Shown here: piece by piece, positions 52,998 to 61,555 of the stretch
How positions within the stretch are numbered: position 1 is the stretch's first letter
Layout of the letters: each line of letters starts with the position of its first letter
Notes under the pieces: model-generated
Database searches by the model: none
What the model was told of the DNA's origin: nothing
Seen by the model: only the letters and a program-made list of their open reading frames with translations
Source of the DNA: DASZTU01 sp035547675
Lineage (GTDB): Bacteria; Pseudomonadota; Alphaproteobacteria; Rhizobiales; Devosiaceae
Direction: 5' to 3'
NCBI GenBank assembly: GCA_035547675.1
Contig: DASZUI010000056.1
Coordinates: 1-64,000 of the forward strand
Length of the DNA: 64,000 nucleotides
Position numbers and translations under genes: made by a program

Positions 52998-53603
52998 TCA
53001 GCCGTTGGCGATGAGGTTCTTGAGCTTTGCCAGGGCGGTGTCGCCGTCCTCGCCATAAACGATCGTGCTGCGGAACTGCCCCTTGGAATCGAGCAGGTAA
53101 ATCGTCGCCGTGTGGTCCATCGAATAGCCGCCGTCCTTGAGCGGCACCTTCTTGGCATAGACCCCCCAGGCCTTCTCCATGGCCGCGACCTGTTCGGGCG
53201 TGCCGGTCACCCCGGTGATCCGGTCGGAGACCGCCTGCACATAGTCCTTGATGACCGAGGGTGTATCCCGCTCCGGATCGATCGAGACGAAGAAGGCGCG
53301 GAGCGGCTTGCCCTCGGCGCCGAGCTCGTCGAACCAGGCCGCCATTTGCGCCAGTGTCGTCGGGCACACGTCGGGGCAGTGGGTATAGCCGAAGAACAGC
53401 ATGGTCGGCCCGCCGGCGAGGCTCGCCGGGGTGAAGGGCTGCCCGGTGCCGGTTTCGAGCTTGTAGTCGCCGCCGCCGAAGTTTGAACGCGACGCCACGG
53501 CGGCATCGGTCGAGGTTTGCGAGATCGTATAGGCGGCAACGGCGGCGATCGCCGCGACGCCGACCAGCCCCCACAGGGCGATGCGAAGGAAGCGCAAATT
53601 CAT
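52998..53603 (-). CDS. SCO1/SenC-family copper chaperone
   Basis: This is a 201-residue membrane-anchored periplasmic protein that delivers copper to the CuA site of cytochrome oxidase. One N-terminal helix is followed by a thioredoxin-like domain with the copper-binding Cys76-x-x-x-Cys80 (THCPDVCPT) and His164 (SMDHTATIYL). The start at 53603 follows GAGGGG with six bases spacing; an alternative GTG at 53618 overlaps the upstream stop. It is between the PCuAC and YcnI genes. Confidence 0.93.
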   Translation of the reverse strand: MNLRFLRIALWGLVGVAAIAAVAAYTISQTSTDAAVASRSNFGGGDYKLETGTGQPFTPASLAGGPTMLFFGYTHCPDVCPTTLAQMAAWFDELGAEGKPLRAFFVSIDPERDTPSVIKDYVQAVSDRITGVTGTPEQVAAMEKAWGVYAKKVPLKDGGYSMDHTATIYLLDSKGQFRSTIVYGEDGDTALAKLKNLIANG

Positions 53604-53614
53604 CGCCGGCCCCC

Positions 53615-54181
53615 TCACATCTTCATGCCGCTCATGGCGCCGCCCGCGGCACCCGCGCCCGGCGGGGCGCTGGCCGCGATGCCGCCGACATCGAGATCGA
53701 CAGTCACCGGCCCGGCCTTGGCGAAATTCAGCGTCACCGGCACGCTCTTGCCCTGAACGAAGGCGCCTTTGAGCTGCATGAACATCAGGTGCAGCCCGTT
53801 GGGCGAGAAGGTCACGGTCTTGCCTGCCGGCACCGGCACGCCCTGCGGCAGCTCGCGCATCTGCATGACGCCATTGGCCATCGACATGGTGTGGATCTGG
53901 ACCAAGCCGGCCATCGGCGAGGTGGCCGAAACCAGCGTGTCGTCCGCAGCGCCCTTATTGGTGATGGCGATGAAGCCGCCGCCCACCGGCGCGTTGGGCA
54001 GGGTGGCGCGGGCATAGGCCCCCGATATCGTCAAATCGCCCACGGTCCAGCTTTTGGACTGGGTGTTGGGCTGGGCCGCCATCGACATGCCGGCCATGCT
54101 GTCGGCCGAACTCGGCGCCACGCCGAGCGAGGCGCTCATCGCCACGGCGAGCGCCGCGGCGGCAAAGGGATGAGATCTCAT
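53615..54181 (-). CDS. PCuAC-family periplasmic Cu(I) chaperone
   Basis: This is a 188-residue secreted protein with a signal peptide and a Met-rich N-terminal linker (DSMAGMSMAAQ). The PCuAC core holds the copper motif as H-x-M-x-M (IHTMSM), then VMQMREL, then HLMFM. The C-terminal MSGMKM may bind additional copper. It usually passes Cu(I) to SCO and CuA. The gene is next to the SCO gene and they share a transcript. Confidence 0.92.
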   Translation of the reverse strand: MRSHPFAAAALAVAMSASLGVAPSSADSMAGMSMAAQPNTQSKSWTVGDLTISGAYARATLPNAPVGGGFIAITNKGAADDTLVSATSPMAGLVQIHTMSMANGVMQMRELPQGVPVPAGKTVTFSPNGLHLMFMQLKGAFVQGKSVPVTLNFAKAGPVTVDLDVGGIAASAPPGAGAAGGAMSGMKM

Positions 54182-54269
54182 TTCTGTTCTCGTTTCACCG
54201 GCAGGCGCAGGGCGCCGCCGCATTGACGGATGGGCCCCGTAAGGACCCGCAAAGTCGACGGAAACGGGA

Positions 54270-54629
54270 TCAGACGGGCGGCGCGCGCGACCGGAAGGGG
54301 GATGGCGCGCTGATCGCATTGCCGGCCGCCGGCATCTGCGGATAGGAAACCGCTGCAACGCGCTGGAAGGCCGGCTCGGCGGCCAGTGTGCTGGGCGGCA
54401 GGAGCGCCTGGTCCGGCCGGCAGCAGGCCGTCGGTGCATGGCAGGCGAGTTGCGGCTGGCCATGCCCGCCGCACAGGCTCTGGAAGCTGCTCGCCGCGAC
54501 TCCCGCCTGCTGCACGACGCTGCCGCCGCCGGAATTGTCCGGCACGGCGCCGGCAAAGCACAGGAAGACCATGGCCAGCACGGCAAGCGCGCGGCCGATA
54601 TCATTCGCGATTTGCCTGGCGATCGACAC
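54270..54629 (-). CDS. Small Cys-rich membrane or exported protein, unknown function
   Basis: This is a 119-residue protein if translation starts at GTG 54629 (AGGAG 11 bases upstream). One hydrophobic segment (LAVLAMVFLCFAGAV) is followed by a Cys/His region, SLCGGHGQPQLACHAPTACC, and a Pro-rich tail. I do not recognise it with confidence; it recalls DUF2946-type small proteins found near copper genes. Being first in the copper gene run, it may bind metal. An earlier ATG would add up to 19 residues. Confidence 0.5.
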   Translation of the reverse strand: MSIARQIANDIGRALAVLAMVFLCFAGAVPDNSGGGSVVQQAGVAASSFQSLCGGHGQPQLACHAPTACCRPDQALLPPSTLAAEPAFQRVAAVSYPQMPAAGNAISAPSPFRSRAPPV

Positions 54630-54718
54630 GGGGGGTTCTGCTCCTGCCGCCGTCTTAGCCCAAAGGATCATCGGCTGCCACGGCAAAATCGGCGGCCACC
54701 GCCTCGGAGGGGCCCGGC

Positions 54719-55966
54719 TCAGAAGATATAGTCGTCGATGAAGGCGTTGCGGAACTTGCCGCCCGGATCGAGCCGCTGCAGCAGGGCGCGGAAATCCGCG
54801 AGGCGCTCATAGCGCGCCTGCACCTCCGCCTTGGGCAGGGTGAAGAGCTTGCCCCAATGCGGCTTCACGTCGAAGGGCCCGAGCTGCGCCTCGATCAGCG
54901 GCAGCACCTTGGCCACTGCCGGCCAGTCCGGCTTCCAGGTGAAGTGGAAGGCCAGGCTGTCCTGCCGGTAGTTGGGGCTCATCCAGGCCTCGTCGGCGGC
55001 GATGGTGCGGATTTCGGAGACGAAGAGGCAGGGCGCGATCCGGTCCTGGATGGCGCGCAGGGCCTCGATCGCCGCCACCGCATCGGCGCGGGCCACGAAA
55101 TATTCCGATTGCAGCTCGGCCCCGGCGCTCGGGGTGAATTCCATGCGGAAATGCGGCAGGCGCTGATACCAGGGCCCGGGCACGCCCAGCTGCTCGGTCG
55201 CCGGCGCCGGATCCATGGAAATCAGCGGGTGATAGGGCCGCTCGGCGGCCCGCGCCCCGAAGAACTCGGCGGGCGCGGCAGGCGCATCGGCGAGGCCCTT
55301 CAGCCAGACCTGGGCGATGCTTTCGCCGGCCCAATGCGTGAACAGGCTGACGCTATAGGCGCTGCCGACGATGGCCTCGTAGTTTTCGACCAGCATCCCA
55401 TAGGGCAGGTCGAGATAGACGTTCTGCCGCACTTCGAAGCGCGGCACCAGCTCGAGCGTCGCCCGCGCCACGATCCCGGCGGCTCCGAGCCCGACCACGG
55501 CCCCATCGAAATCGGCATCGCCGCGCTTCAGCGTGACGATCTCACCCGTCGCCGTCACGATCTCCAGCCCCGAAACGGCAGCCGCAAGATTGCGATTGCC
55601 GATGCCGGAGCCATGCGTCGCCGTCGCACAGGCCCCGGCGACCGAGATATGCGGCAGCGAGGCGAGGTTGGGCAGCGCGAAGCCCTCGGCATCGAGCAGG
55701 GGACAGAGCTGGCCATAGGTGATGCCGCCCTCGACCGTTACCCTGCCTGCCGCCCGGTCGATGCCGAGCACCCGGTCGAGCCGGCCCATCCAAACCAGCG
55801 CGTCGTCGCTCGCCGCCAGGGTGTTGAAGGAATGCCGCGAGCCCAACGCCCTGAGCTTGCCCGCGCGCCGGACGATCTCCTGCAGTTCATCGACGCTCGA
55901 GGGGGCATGTACCGCCCGCGCGCCATAGGCGATATTGCCCGCCCAATTGCTCTTCAGCTCGTCCAT
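54719..55966 (-). CDS. FAD-dependent alditol oxidase-like protein
   Basis: This is a 415-residue oxidoreductase of the vanillyl-alcohol-oxidase type. The FAD-binding domain has LRALGSRHSFNTLAASDD and LASLPHISVAGACATATHGS. The C-terminal substrate domain (D-arabinono-1,4-lactone oxidase type) ends KPHWGKLFTLPKAEVQARY and LDPGGKFRNAFIDDYIF. Alditol and xylitol oxidases have this length and these blocks. It would oxidise a polyol with O2, giving H2O2. No signal peptide is seen. It lies next to a ROK regulator and a sugar importer, consistent with polyol use. Confidence 0.82.
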   Translation of the reverse strand: MDELKSNWAGNIAYGARAVHAPSSVDELQEIVRRAGKLRALGSRHSFNTLAASDDALVWMGRLDRVLGIDRAAGRVTVEGGITYGQLCPLLDAEGFALPNLASLPHISVAGACATATHGSGIGNRNLAAAVSGLEIVTATGEIVTLKRGDADFDGAVVGLGAAGIVARATLELVPRFEVRQNVYLDLPYGMLVENYEAIVGSAYSVSLFTHWAGESIAQVWLKGLADAPAAPAEFFGARAAERPYHPLISMDPAPATEQLGVPGPWYQRLPHFRMEFTPSAGAELQSEYFVARADAVAAIEALRAIQDRIAPCLFVSEIRTIAADEAWMSPNYRQDSLAFHFTWKPDWPAVAKVLPLIEAQLGPFDVKPHWGKLFTLPKAEVQARYERLADFRALLQRLDPGGKFRNAFIDDYIF

Positions 55967-56038
55967 CGCACTCCCCCAGGCCCGCCGCTGTTAGCAGGGC
56001 TGGCCGATGGCCGTAAAGATTCGATCGGAACGTGAACT

Positions 56039-57286
56039 CTAGCGCGCGGCGTCGAAATCCTTGAACAGCACTTCGCGGTCCTGGGTGAAATTGGCGAGCA
56101 GCGGCAGCGAAGCCCCGCCTATGGCGCGCGCCGCATTGCCGAGCGACCCCTCGACCAGCTTGAAAGGCGACAGGCCCTGCCGGTTGATGCGGGCGAGCGC
56201 GATGCGCGTCCGCTCGATGATGCGCCGGCGCACCGCGACCGGAAAGGCGCCGTCGATCACCACCGTTTCGACATCGATGACCGCGATGGCCGCGACGATC
56301 GAATAGGCGACGGACCCCGCGACCTCCTCGATCCATTCGTCGAGCGCCGGGCCCAGATCGTTCGCCCAGTCGTCCGGCGATTGCCAGAGCACGCTGGCGT
56401 CGCGCCCTTCGGCCACCAGCTTGCGCTCGAGCACATAGATCGAGGCGACGTTCATCAGCTGCGGCGCGCGCCCGCCGGCCCCCGCGGGCGCCGGCATCGA
56501 GCCGATTGCCGCCGCGTTCTGCGTCCGCCCGGGGAACAGGTGCCCGTTGAGCACCAGCCCGCCGCCGATGAACGAGCCGATGAACAGGTAGAGATAGTCG
56601 ATGAATTCGCCGCCGATCCCGAACATCAGCTCGGCGGCGCAGGCGGCCGTGATGTCGTTGGCGAAATAGACCGGCCAGGGGCAGAGGGCCGCGACCTCGC
56701 GGCGGATGTCCACCGTGCGCCAGAGCTCCATCTCCTCGCGCGGCGCGCCGATCTCCTCGTGCCAGGTCCACATCTCGTAGGGCGCCCCGATCCCGAGCCC
56801 GGCGATCCTGGCCGCGAGCCCCGGGCGCAGCTCCGCCAGCACCTTCTCGATGCCGTCCGCGGTGAACTGCCGGATCACCGAAAGGGTAGGGTAGGCATAG
56901 GTCTGGTGCAGCGCCGCCAGCCGCCGCCCGGTGAAGTCGATGAGGTAGAGGTCGACGCTGCGCCGCCCGATCTTGAGCCCGAAGGCGAGCGCCCCCTCGG
57001 GGTTGAGCGAATAGGGCACCGAAGGCTGGCCGATCCGGCCGCGCCGCGGCTCGCCCTTGAGCAGCAGCCCGTCGGCGGTCAGCTGGTTGGTGATGATCGA
57101 AATGGTCTGCGGCGAGAGGCCCGTCAGCCGGGCGATGTCCGCCTTGGGCAATTCGCCGTGGAGCCGGATCAGCGACAGCACCAGGCGCTCGTTATAGAGC
57201 CGCACGCCGGTCTGGTTGGTGCCGCGGTCCGAGGCCGCCGGCCGGGCAATGGCTCTTCTTTCGTCGACGACGGACACGCTGACCAT
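56039..57286 (-). CDS. ROK-family transcriptional regulator
   Basis: This is a 415-residue regulator. An N-terminal winged helix (LPKADIARLTGLSPQTISII, then TNQLTADGLLLKGEPRRGRIG) is joined to a ROK sugar-binding domain with a degenerate ATP site and VYFANDITAACAAELMFG. The Cys-rich zinc motif of ROK kinases is absent, as in many ROK repressors. It is divergent from the fructose-type ABC operon, and an AT-rich inverted repeat between them is a probable operator. It likely responds to a sugar or polyol. Confidence 0.9.
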   Translation of the reverse strand: MVSVSVVDERRAIARPAASDRGTNQTGVRLYNERLVLSLIRLHGELPKADIARLTGLSPQTISIITNQLTADGLLLKGEPRRGRIGQPSVPYSLNPEGALAFGLKIGRRSVDLYLIDFTGRRLAALHQTYAYPTLSVIRQFTADGIEKVLAELRPGLAARIAGLGIGAPYEMWTWHEEIGAPREEMELWRTVDIRREVAALCPWPVYFANDITAACAAELMFGIGGEFIDYLYLFIGSFIGGGLVLNGHLFPGRTQNAAAIGSMPAPAGAGGRAPQLMNVASIYVLERKLVAEGRDASVLWQSPDDWANDLGPALDEWIEEVAGSVAYSIVAAIAVIDVETVVIDGAFPVAVRRRIIERTRIALARINRQGLSPFKLVEGSLGNAARAIGGASLPLLANFTQDREVLFKDFDAAR

Positions 57287-57408
57287 CCGATAGATGACGC
57301 CGGCGCGGCCTGTCGCCCGCCAGCCAGGCGCTTTCTGCCCCGCTGCGCGCCGAAAAGCAAAGCGGGCGCCCGCACGGCCGCGCCTGAGGTTCGAAACTGT
57401 GACCGGAA

Positions 57409-57441
57409 GATTAATAAATCAACTGGATTAATTTATTGACA
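57409..57441. promoter_or_regulatory. Probable ROK operator and -35 box
   Basis: An AT-rich island in GC-rich DNA contains the inverted repeat AATAAAT (57413-57419) and ATTTATT (57431-57437), 11 bases apart; GATTAAT also occurs twice as a direct repeat. TTGACA at 57436-57441 could be a -35 box for the ABC operon. The site sits in the 281-base divergent region between the ROK gene and the binding-protein gene. Confidence 0.55.
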
Positions 57442-57567
57442 GAAATCCGACCATAGGGCTGAATTCGGCTCGTGGCGCGCCGGCGGGGAGGCTGGGTGCG
57501 TCATCGTCCGGCAGGGCGCGCAGGGAGGCTGCCGCGGCCGGGCGTCCGTCAACATTGGGAGGACTAC

Positions 57568-58587
57568 ATGGGATTCAGTTTTCTGAAGACCGCGGCCATG
57601 GCTGCGGTTCTCCTGGGCTCGATGACCGCCGGCGCGGCGACGGCCCAGCAGGCGACCGTCGGCCTGATCACCAAGACCGAGACCAACCCGTTCTTCGTCA
57701 AGATGCGCGAAGGCGCCGAAGCCAAGGCCAAGGAGCTCGGCATCAAGCTGATCGCGGCGGCCGGCAAATATGATGGCGACAATGACTCCCAGGTGGCCGC
57801 GATCGAGAACCTGATCTCGGCCGGCGCCAAGGGCTTCGCCATCGTCCCCTCGGATTCCAAGGCCATCGTGCCCACCATCAAGAAGGCGCGCGACGCCGGG
57901 CTCAAGGTGATCGACCTGGATACCCCGCTCGATCCGATGGACGCCGCCGACGCGACCTTTGCCACCGATAACCGCAAGGCCGGCATGCTGATCGGCGAAT
58001 GGGCGGCCAAGACCATGGGCGACAAGGCCAAGGACGCCTCGATCGTCTTCCTCGACCTCGCCACCAACCAGCCGACCGTCGACTATCTGCGCGACCAGGG
58101 CTTCATGCAGGGCTTCGGCATCGACGTGAAGGACCCCAACAAGTACGGCGACGAGAACGATCCGCGCATCTGCGACCACGAAATCAGCCAGGGCGACCAG
58201 GAAAAGGGCCGCACGGCGATGGAGAACGCGCTGCAGAAGTGCCCCAACGTCAACCTCGTCTATACCATCAACGAGCCTGCCGCGGCCGGCGCCTGGGAAG
58301 CGCTCAAGGCGGTCGGCAAGGATGACGGCTCGGTGATGATCGTCTCGATCGACGGCGGCTGCCCGGGCGTGGCCAATGTCGCGGCCGGCGTGATCGGCGC
58401 CACCGCGCAGCAATATCCGCTCAAGATGGCCTCCATGGCCATGGAAGCCATCGCGAACGGCAAGATGCCGGAGATCGACCCCAAGGCCGGCTTCTTCGAC
58501 ACCGGCGCCCAGCTGGTGACCGCCAAGCCGGTCGAGGGCGTGCCCTCGATCTCGGTCGATGAAGGCAAGAAGCTCTGCTGGGGCTGA
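57568..58587 (+). CDS. Sugar ABC transporter substrate-binding protein, FrcB-like
   Basis: This is a 339-residue periplasmic protein with a signal peptide (KTAAMAAVLLGSMTAGAATA). VGLITKTETNPFFVKMREGA, KGFAIVPSDSKAIVPTIKKA and VYTINEPAAAGAWEALKAVG are typical of the fructose/ribose class. The start follows GGGAGGACTAC. It heads the operon with FrcC-like permease, FrcA-like ATPase and SDR. The sugar or polyol is unknown. Confidence 0.93.
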   Translation: MGFSFLKTAAMAAVLLGSMTAGAATAQQATVGLITKTETNPFFVKMREGAEAKAKELGIKLIAAAGKYDGDNDSQVAAIENLISAGAKGFAIVPSDSKAIVPTIKKARDAGLKVIDLDTPLDPMDAADATFATDNRKAGMLIGEWAAKTMGDKAKDASIVFLDLATNQPTVDYLRDQGFMQGFGIDVKDPNKYGDENDPRICDHEISQGDQEKGRTAMENALQKCPNVNLVYTINEPAAAGAWEALKAVGKDDGSVMIVSIDGGCPGVANVAAGVIGATAQQYPLKMASMAMEAIANGKMPEIDPKAGFFDTGAQLVTAKPVEGVPSISVDEGKKLCWG

Positions 58588-58596
58588 TGCTCGCGT

Positions 58597-58625
58597 CCCG
58601 CGGCGCCTTCGCCGGGCGCCGCGGG
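58597..58625. promoter_or_regulatory. Intercistronic hairpin after FrcB-like gene
   Basis: An 11-base perfect stem (CCCGCGGCGCC with its complement) encloses a seven-base loop. It lies between binding-protein and permease genes, the same place as the hairpin at 43767-43792 in the other sugar operon. It is probably an mRNA-stabilising or attenuating structure. Confidence 0.65.
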
Positions 58626-58650
58626 CATGGCGCCCTCGGGGAGAGAATGG

Positions 58651-59766
58651 ATGAGTGACGACGCTTCCGGCTCGGCGGTGGCCGAACGTGGATTGCAGGG
58701 CACCAGCCAGGCGGTGGCGAGCTTCGACGAGCCCGATGCCGGCTTCGTCCGCCGCCTGCAGGGTTTCCTGCACCAATATCCGACGAGCATCCCCTTCATC
58801 GTGCTGCTGCTCGGGGTGATCGTCTTTTCCTTCGCCGCGCCGGGCAAATTCCTCGCCCCGCTCAATCTGAGCGTCGTGGTGCAGCAGGTGACGATCATCG
58901 CCATCCTCGGCGTGGCGCAGACGCTGGTGATCCTCACCGCCGGCATCGACCTGTCGGTCGGGGCCATCATGATTCTCTGCACCGTGGTCATGGGGCGCAC
59001 GGCGGTGGTCTATGGCGTGCCGGTCGCCATCGCCTTTCCCCTCGGCCTGCTTGTAGGGCTTGCCTGCGGCGCGCTCAACGGGCTGATCGTGACCATGCTG
59101 CGCCTGCCGCCCTTCATCGTGACGCTCGGCACCTGGAGCATCTTCGGCGCACTCAATGTCTGGTATTCCCAGAGCGAGACCATCCGCCAGCAGGACATGG
59201 ACGCCAGCGCCCCCTTCCTCGAGGCGACCGGCACATTGATCAAGCCTTTCCAGACCCTGCAATCCTGGGGCATCGAGCTCGGCTTCCTGCGCGGCTGGGT
59301 CTTCACCTGGGGCGCCGTGCTGATGATCGCCGTGGCTGTCGCGGTCTGGTACATGCTGGGCAAGACCGCCTTCGGCCGGCACATCTACGCCACGGGCGAC
59401 GACCCGGATTCGGCCCGCCTCGCCGGCATCTCGACCACCAAGACGCTGATCGCCGTCTATTCGCTCGCCGGCTTGATCTGCGCCATCGCCGCCTGGGCCT
59501 TCATCGGCCGCATCGGCGGCGTCAGCCCGCAGGCCGGCCAGACCTCCAACCTCGATTCGATCACCGCCGTGGTGATCGGCGGCACCAGCCTGTTCGGCGG
59601 GCGCGGCTCGATCGTCGGCACCATCATCGGGGCATTGATCGTGGGCGTCTTCCGCAACGGCCTCGCCCTTTCCGGCCTCGAACTGCTCTGGCAGGATTTC
59701 GCGGTCGGCGTGCTCATCATCGTGGCCGTCACCATCGACCAGTGGATCAGGAAGATTTCCCAATGA
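58651..59766 (+). CDS. Sugar ABC transporter permease, FrcC-like
   Basis: This is a 371-residue inner-membrane permease. After about 45 polar residues, hydrophobic helices begin with IPFIVLLLGVIVFSFAA. Family motifs include LTAGIDLSVGAIMIL, LPPFIVTLGTWSIFGALNVW and AVVIGGTSLFGGRGSIVGT. The ATG at 58651 follows GGGGAGAGAATGG. It overlaps the ATPase start by four bases. Confidence 0.93.
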   Translation: MSDDASGSAVAERGLQGTSQAVASFDEPDAGFVRRLQGFLHQYPTSIPFIVLLLGVIVFSFAAPGKFLAPLNLSVVVQQVTIIAILGVAQTLVILTAGIDLSVGAIMILCTVVMGRTAVVYGVPVAIAFPLGLLVGLACGALNGLIVTMLRLPPFIVTLGTWSIFGALNVWYSQSETIRQQDMDASAPFLEATGTLIKPFQTLQSWGIELGFLRGWVFTWGAVLMIAVAVAVWYMLGKTAFGRHIYATGDDPDSARLAGISTTKTLIAVYSLAGLICAIAAWAFIGRIGGVSPQAGQTSNLDSITAVVIGGTSLFGGRGSIVGTIIGALIVGVFRNGLALSGLELLWQDFAVGVLIIVAVTIDQWIRKISQ

Positions 59767-60590
59767 GCGACGAGGTGATCCTAGAGGGCCGCGGCCTCAA
59801 CAAGCGCTACGGCAAGGTCGTGGCGCTCGACAATGCCGATTTCGACCTCCGGCGCGGCGAAATCCTCGCCGTGATCGGCGACAACGGCGCCGGCAAGTCG
59901 ACGCTCATCAAGGCGCTGTGCGGCGCGGTGATCCCCGACAGCGGCGAAATCCTGCTCGACGGCAAGCCGGTGCATTTCCGCTCGCCCATGGAGGCGCGGC
60001 TCGCCGGCATCGAGACCGTCTATCAGAACCTCGCGCTGAGCCCGGCCCTGAGCATCGCCGACAACATGTTCCTCGGCCGCGAACTGCGCCGGCCGGACAT
60101 TTTCGGCAAGCTCTTCCGCGCCCTCGACCGAACCACGATGAACCGCGTCGCCCGCGAGAAGCTGAGCGAACTCGGCCTGATGACCATTCAGAACATCAAC
60201 CAGTCGGTCGAAACGCTCTCCGGCGGCCAGCGCCAGGGCGTGGCGGTGGTGCGTGCCGCCGCCTTCGGCAGCCGCGTGGTCATCATGGACGAGCCCACCG
60301 CGGCGCTCGGCGTCAAGGAAAGCCGGCGCGTGCTGGAGCTGATGCTCGACGTCAAGCGGCGCGGCCTGCCCATCGTGCTCATTTCGCACAACATGCCGCA
60401 TGTCTTCGAGGTGGCCGACCGCATCCATATTCACCGGCTGGGCCGGCGCATCGCCGTGATCGACCCGAAGGAGTTCGCGATGTCGGACGCCGTGGCGATC
60501 ATGACTGGCGCCATGCCGCCGCCGCAGGCGGAGGGTGCGCCGCCTTCGCATCATTACCGGGTCGGCGAGGAAATCGCGCGCGAACAATAG
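59763..60590 (+). CDS. Sugar ABC transporter ATP-binding protein, FrcA-like (single domain)
   Basis: This is a 275-residue ATPase with only one nucleotide-binding domain, as in FrcA, unlike the double RbsA type. It has Walker A GDNGAGKS, signature LSGGQRQGVAVVRAA and Walker B VVIMDEPTAALG, with His in LISHNMPHV. The start at 59763 overlaps the permease stop (ATGA). The C-terminus is a short polar tail. Confidence 0.93.
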   Translation: MSDEVILEGRGLNKRYGKVVALDNADFDLRRGEILAVIGDNGAGKSTLIKALCGAVIPDSGEILLDGKPVHFRSPMEARLAGIETVYQNLALSPALSIADNMFLGRELRRPDIFGKLFRALDRTTMNRVAREKLSELGLMTIQNINQSVETLSGGQRQGVAVVRAAAFGSRVVIMDEPTAALGVKESRRVLELMLDVKRRGLPIVLISHNMPHVFEVADRIHIHRLGRRIAVIDPKEFAMSDAVAIMTGAMPPPQAEGAPPSHHYRVGEEIAREQ

Positions 60591-60620
60591 CCGCGGAACG
60601 GGTCTTTCGGAGTTTGGCAC

Positions 60621-61400
60621 ATGGATTTGGGGCTGAGGGGCAGGCTCGCCGTCATCACGGGCGGCAGCGCGGGGATTGGGCTGGCGGTGGCGCGGGGCTT
60701 TGCGGCAGAGGGCGCCGATGTGCTCATCGCCGCCCGCCAGGGCGACAGGGCGCTGGCCGCCGCCAAGGACATTGCCGCCCGGCACGGCGTCCGCGCCGAA
60801 GCCGTGGCGGCGGACGTCGCAACGGCGGCCGGCTGCGACGCTGTGATCGCCGCCGCAACCCGCATGGGCGGCGCCGACATCCTGGTCAACAATGCCGGCA
60901 CCGGGTCCAACGAAACCATCGCCGAGGCGGGCGACGACAAATGGCAATATTACTGGGACCTGCATGTGATGGCCGCGGTGCGGCTGGCGCGCGGACTCGT
61001 GCCGCATATGAAGGAGAAGCGGCGCGGCGCCGTCATCCACAACGCCTCGATCTGCGCCGTGCAGCCGCTCTGGTACGAGCCGATCTACAACACCACCAAG
61101 GCGGCGCTGATGATGTTCTCCAAGACGCTCGCCAATGAGCTGGCGCCGCACAATATCCGCGTCAATACCGTCAATCCCGGGCTGGTCTTGACCGACGATT
61201 GGGTGAAGACGGCCAGGGAAATCGCCGGCGAGAACTGGCAGGCGCATCTGCAGGGGGTGGCCGACGAGGCCGGCGGCCTCAAGCGCTTCGCCACGCCGGA
61301 GGAACTGGCGGATTTCTTCGTCTTCCTCGCCTCCGAGCGGGCGAGCTATTCGACCGGCTCGGCCTATTTCGTCGATGGCGGCTGGCTGCGCACGGTCTGA
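60621..61400 (+). CDS. Short-chain dehydrogenase, possible polyol dehydrogenase
   Basis: This is a 259-residue classical SDR. The cofactor motif GGSAGIG is at about 15-21, NNAG follows at about 91-94, and YNTTK supplies the catalytic Tyr and Lys. The end is TGSAYFVDGGWLRTV. It follows the ATPase gene by 30 bases in the importer operon, so it probably oxidises the imported sugar or polyol in the cytoplasm. A pentitol would fit the nearby pentulose kinase, but this is inference. Confidence 0.88.
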   Translation: MDLGLRGRLAVITGGSAGIGLAVARGFAAEGADVLIAARQGDRALAAAKDIAARHGVRAEAVAADVATAAGCDAVIAAATRMGGADILVNNAGTGSNETIAEAGDDKWQYYWDLHVMAAVRLARGLVPHMKEKRRGAVIHNASICAVQPLWYEPIYNTTKAALMMFSKTLANELAPHNIRVNTVNPGLVLTDDWVKTAREIAGENWQAHLQGVADEAGGLKRFATPEELADFFVFLASERASYSTGSAYFVDGGWLRTV

Positions 61401-61405
61401 AAATG

Positions 61406-61441
61406 AAGAGGGCGCTCGACCCTTGCGGGGAGCGCCCTCTT
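61406..61441. terminator. Strong bidirectional terminator
   Basis: A 12-base perfect stem (AAGAGGGCGCTC with GAGCGCCCTCTT) closes a 12-base loop between the convergent SDR and kinase genes. The stem ends in A and T bases on either side, which suits termination in both directions. Confidence 0.75.
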
Positions 61442-61555
61442 GCTGCGACGAGTCGCGGTCGCCAGGGGAGGAAGCGCCCGCCGACTCTCGTGTGATGATT
61501 AGATGAGGTGGGGGCCGGCGGGTTTCAAGCCCCGTTGCGAGGCTGCCCACAGAAG

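Noticed and set aside
57433..59763. A 776-codon open frame on the - strand
   Set aside because: It is antisense to the FrcB-like and FrcC-like genes, has no recognisable domain, and its composition is that of a shadow frame.
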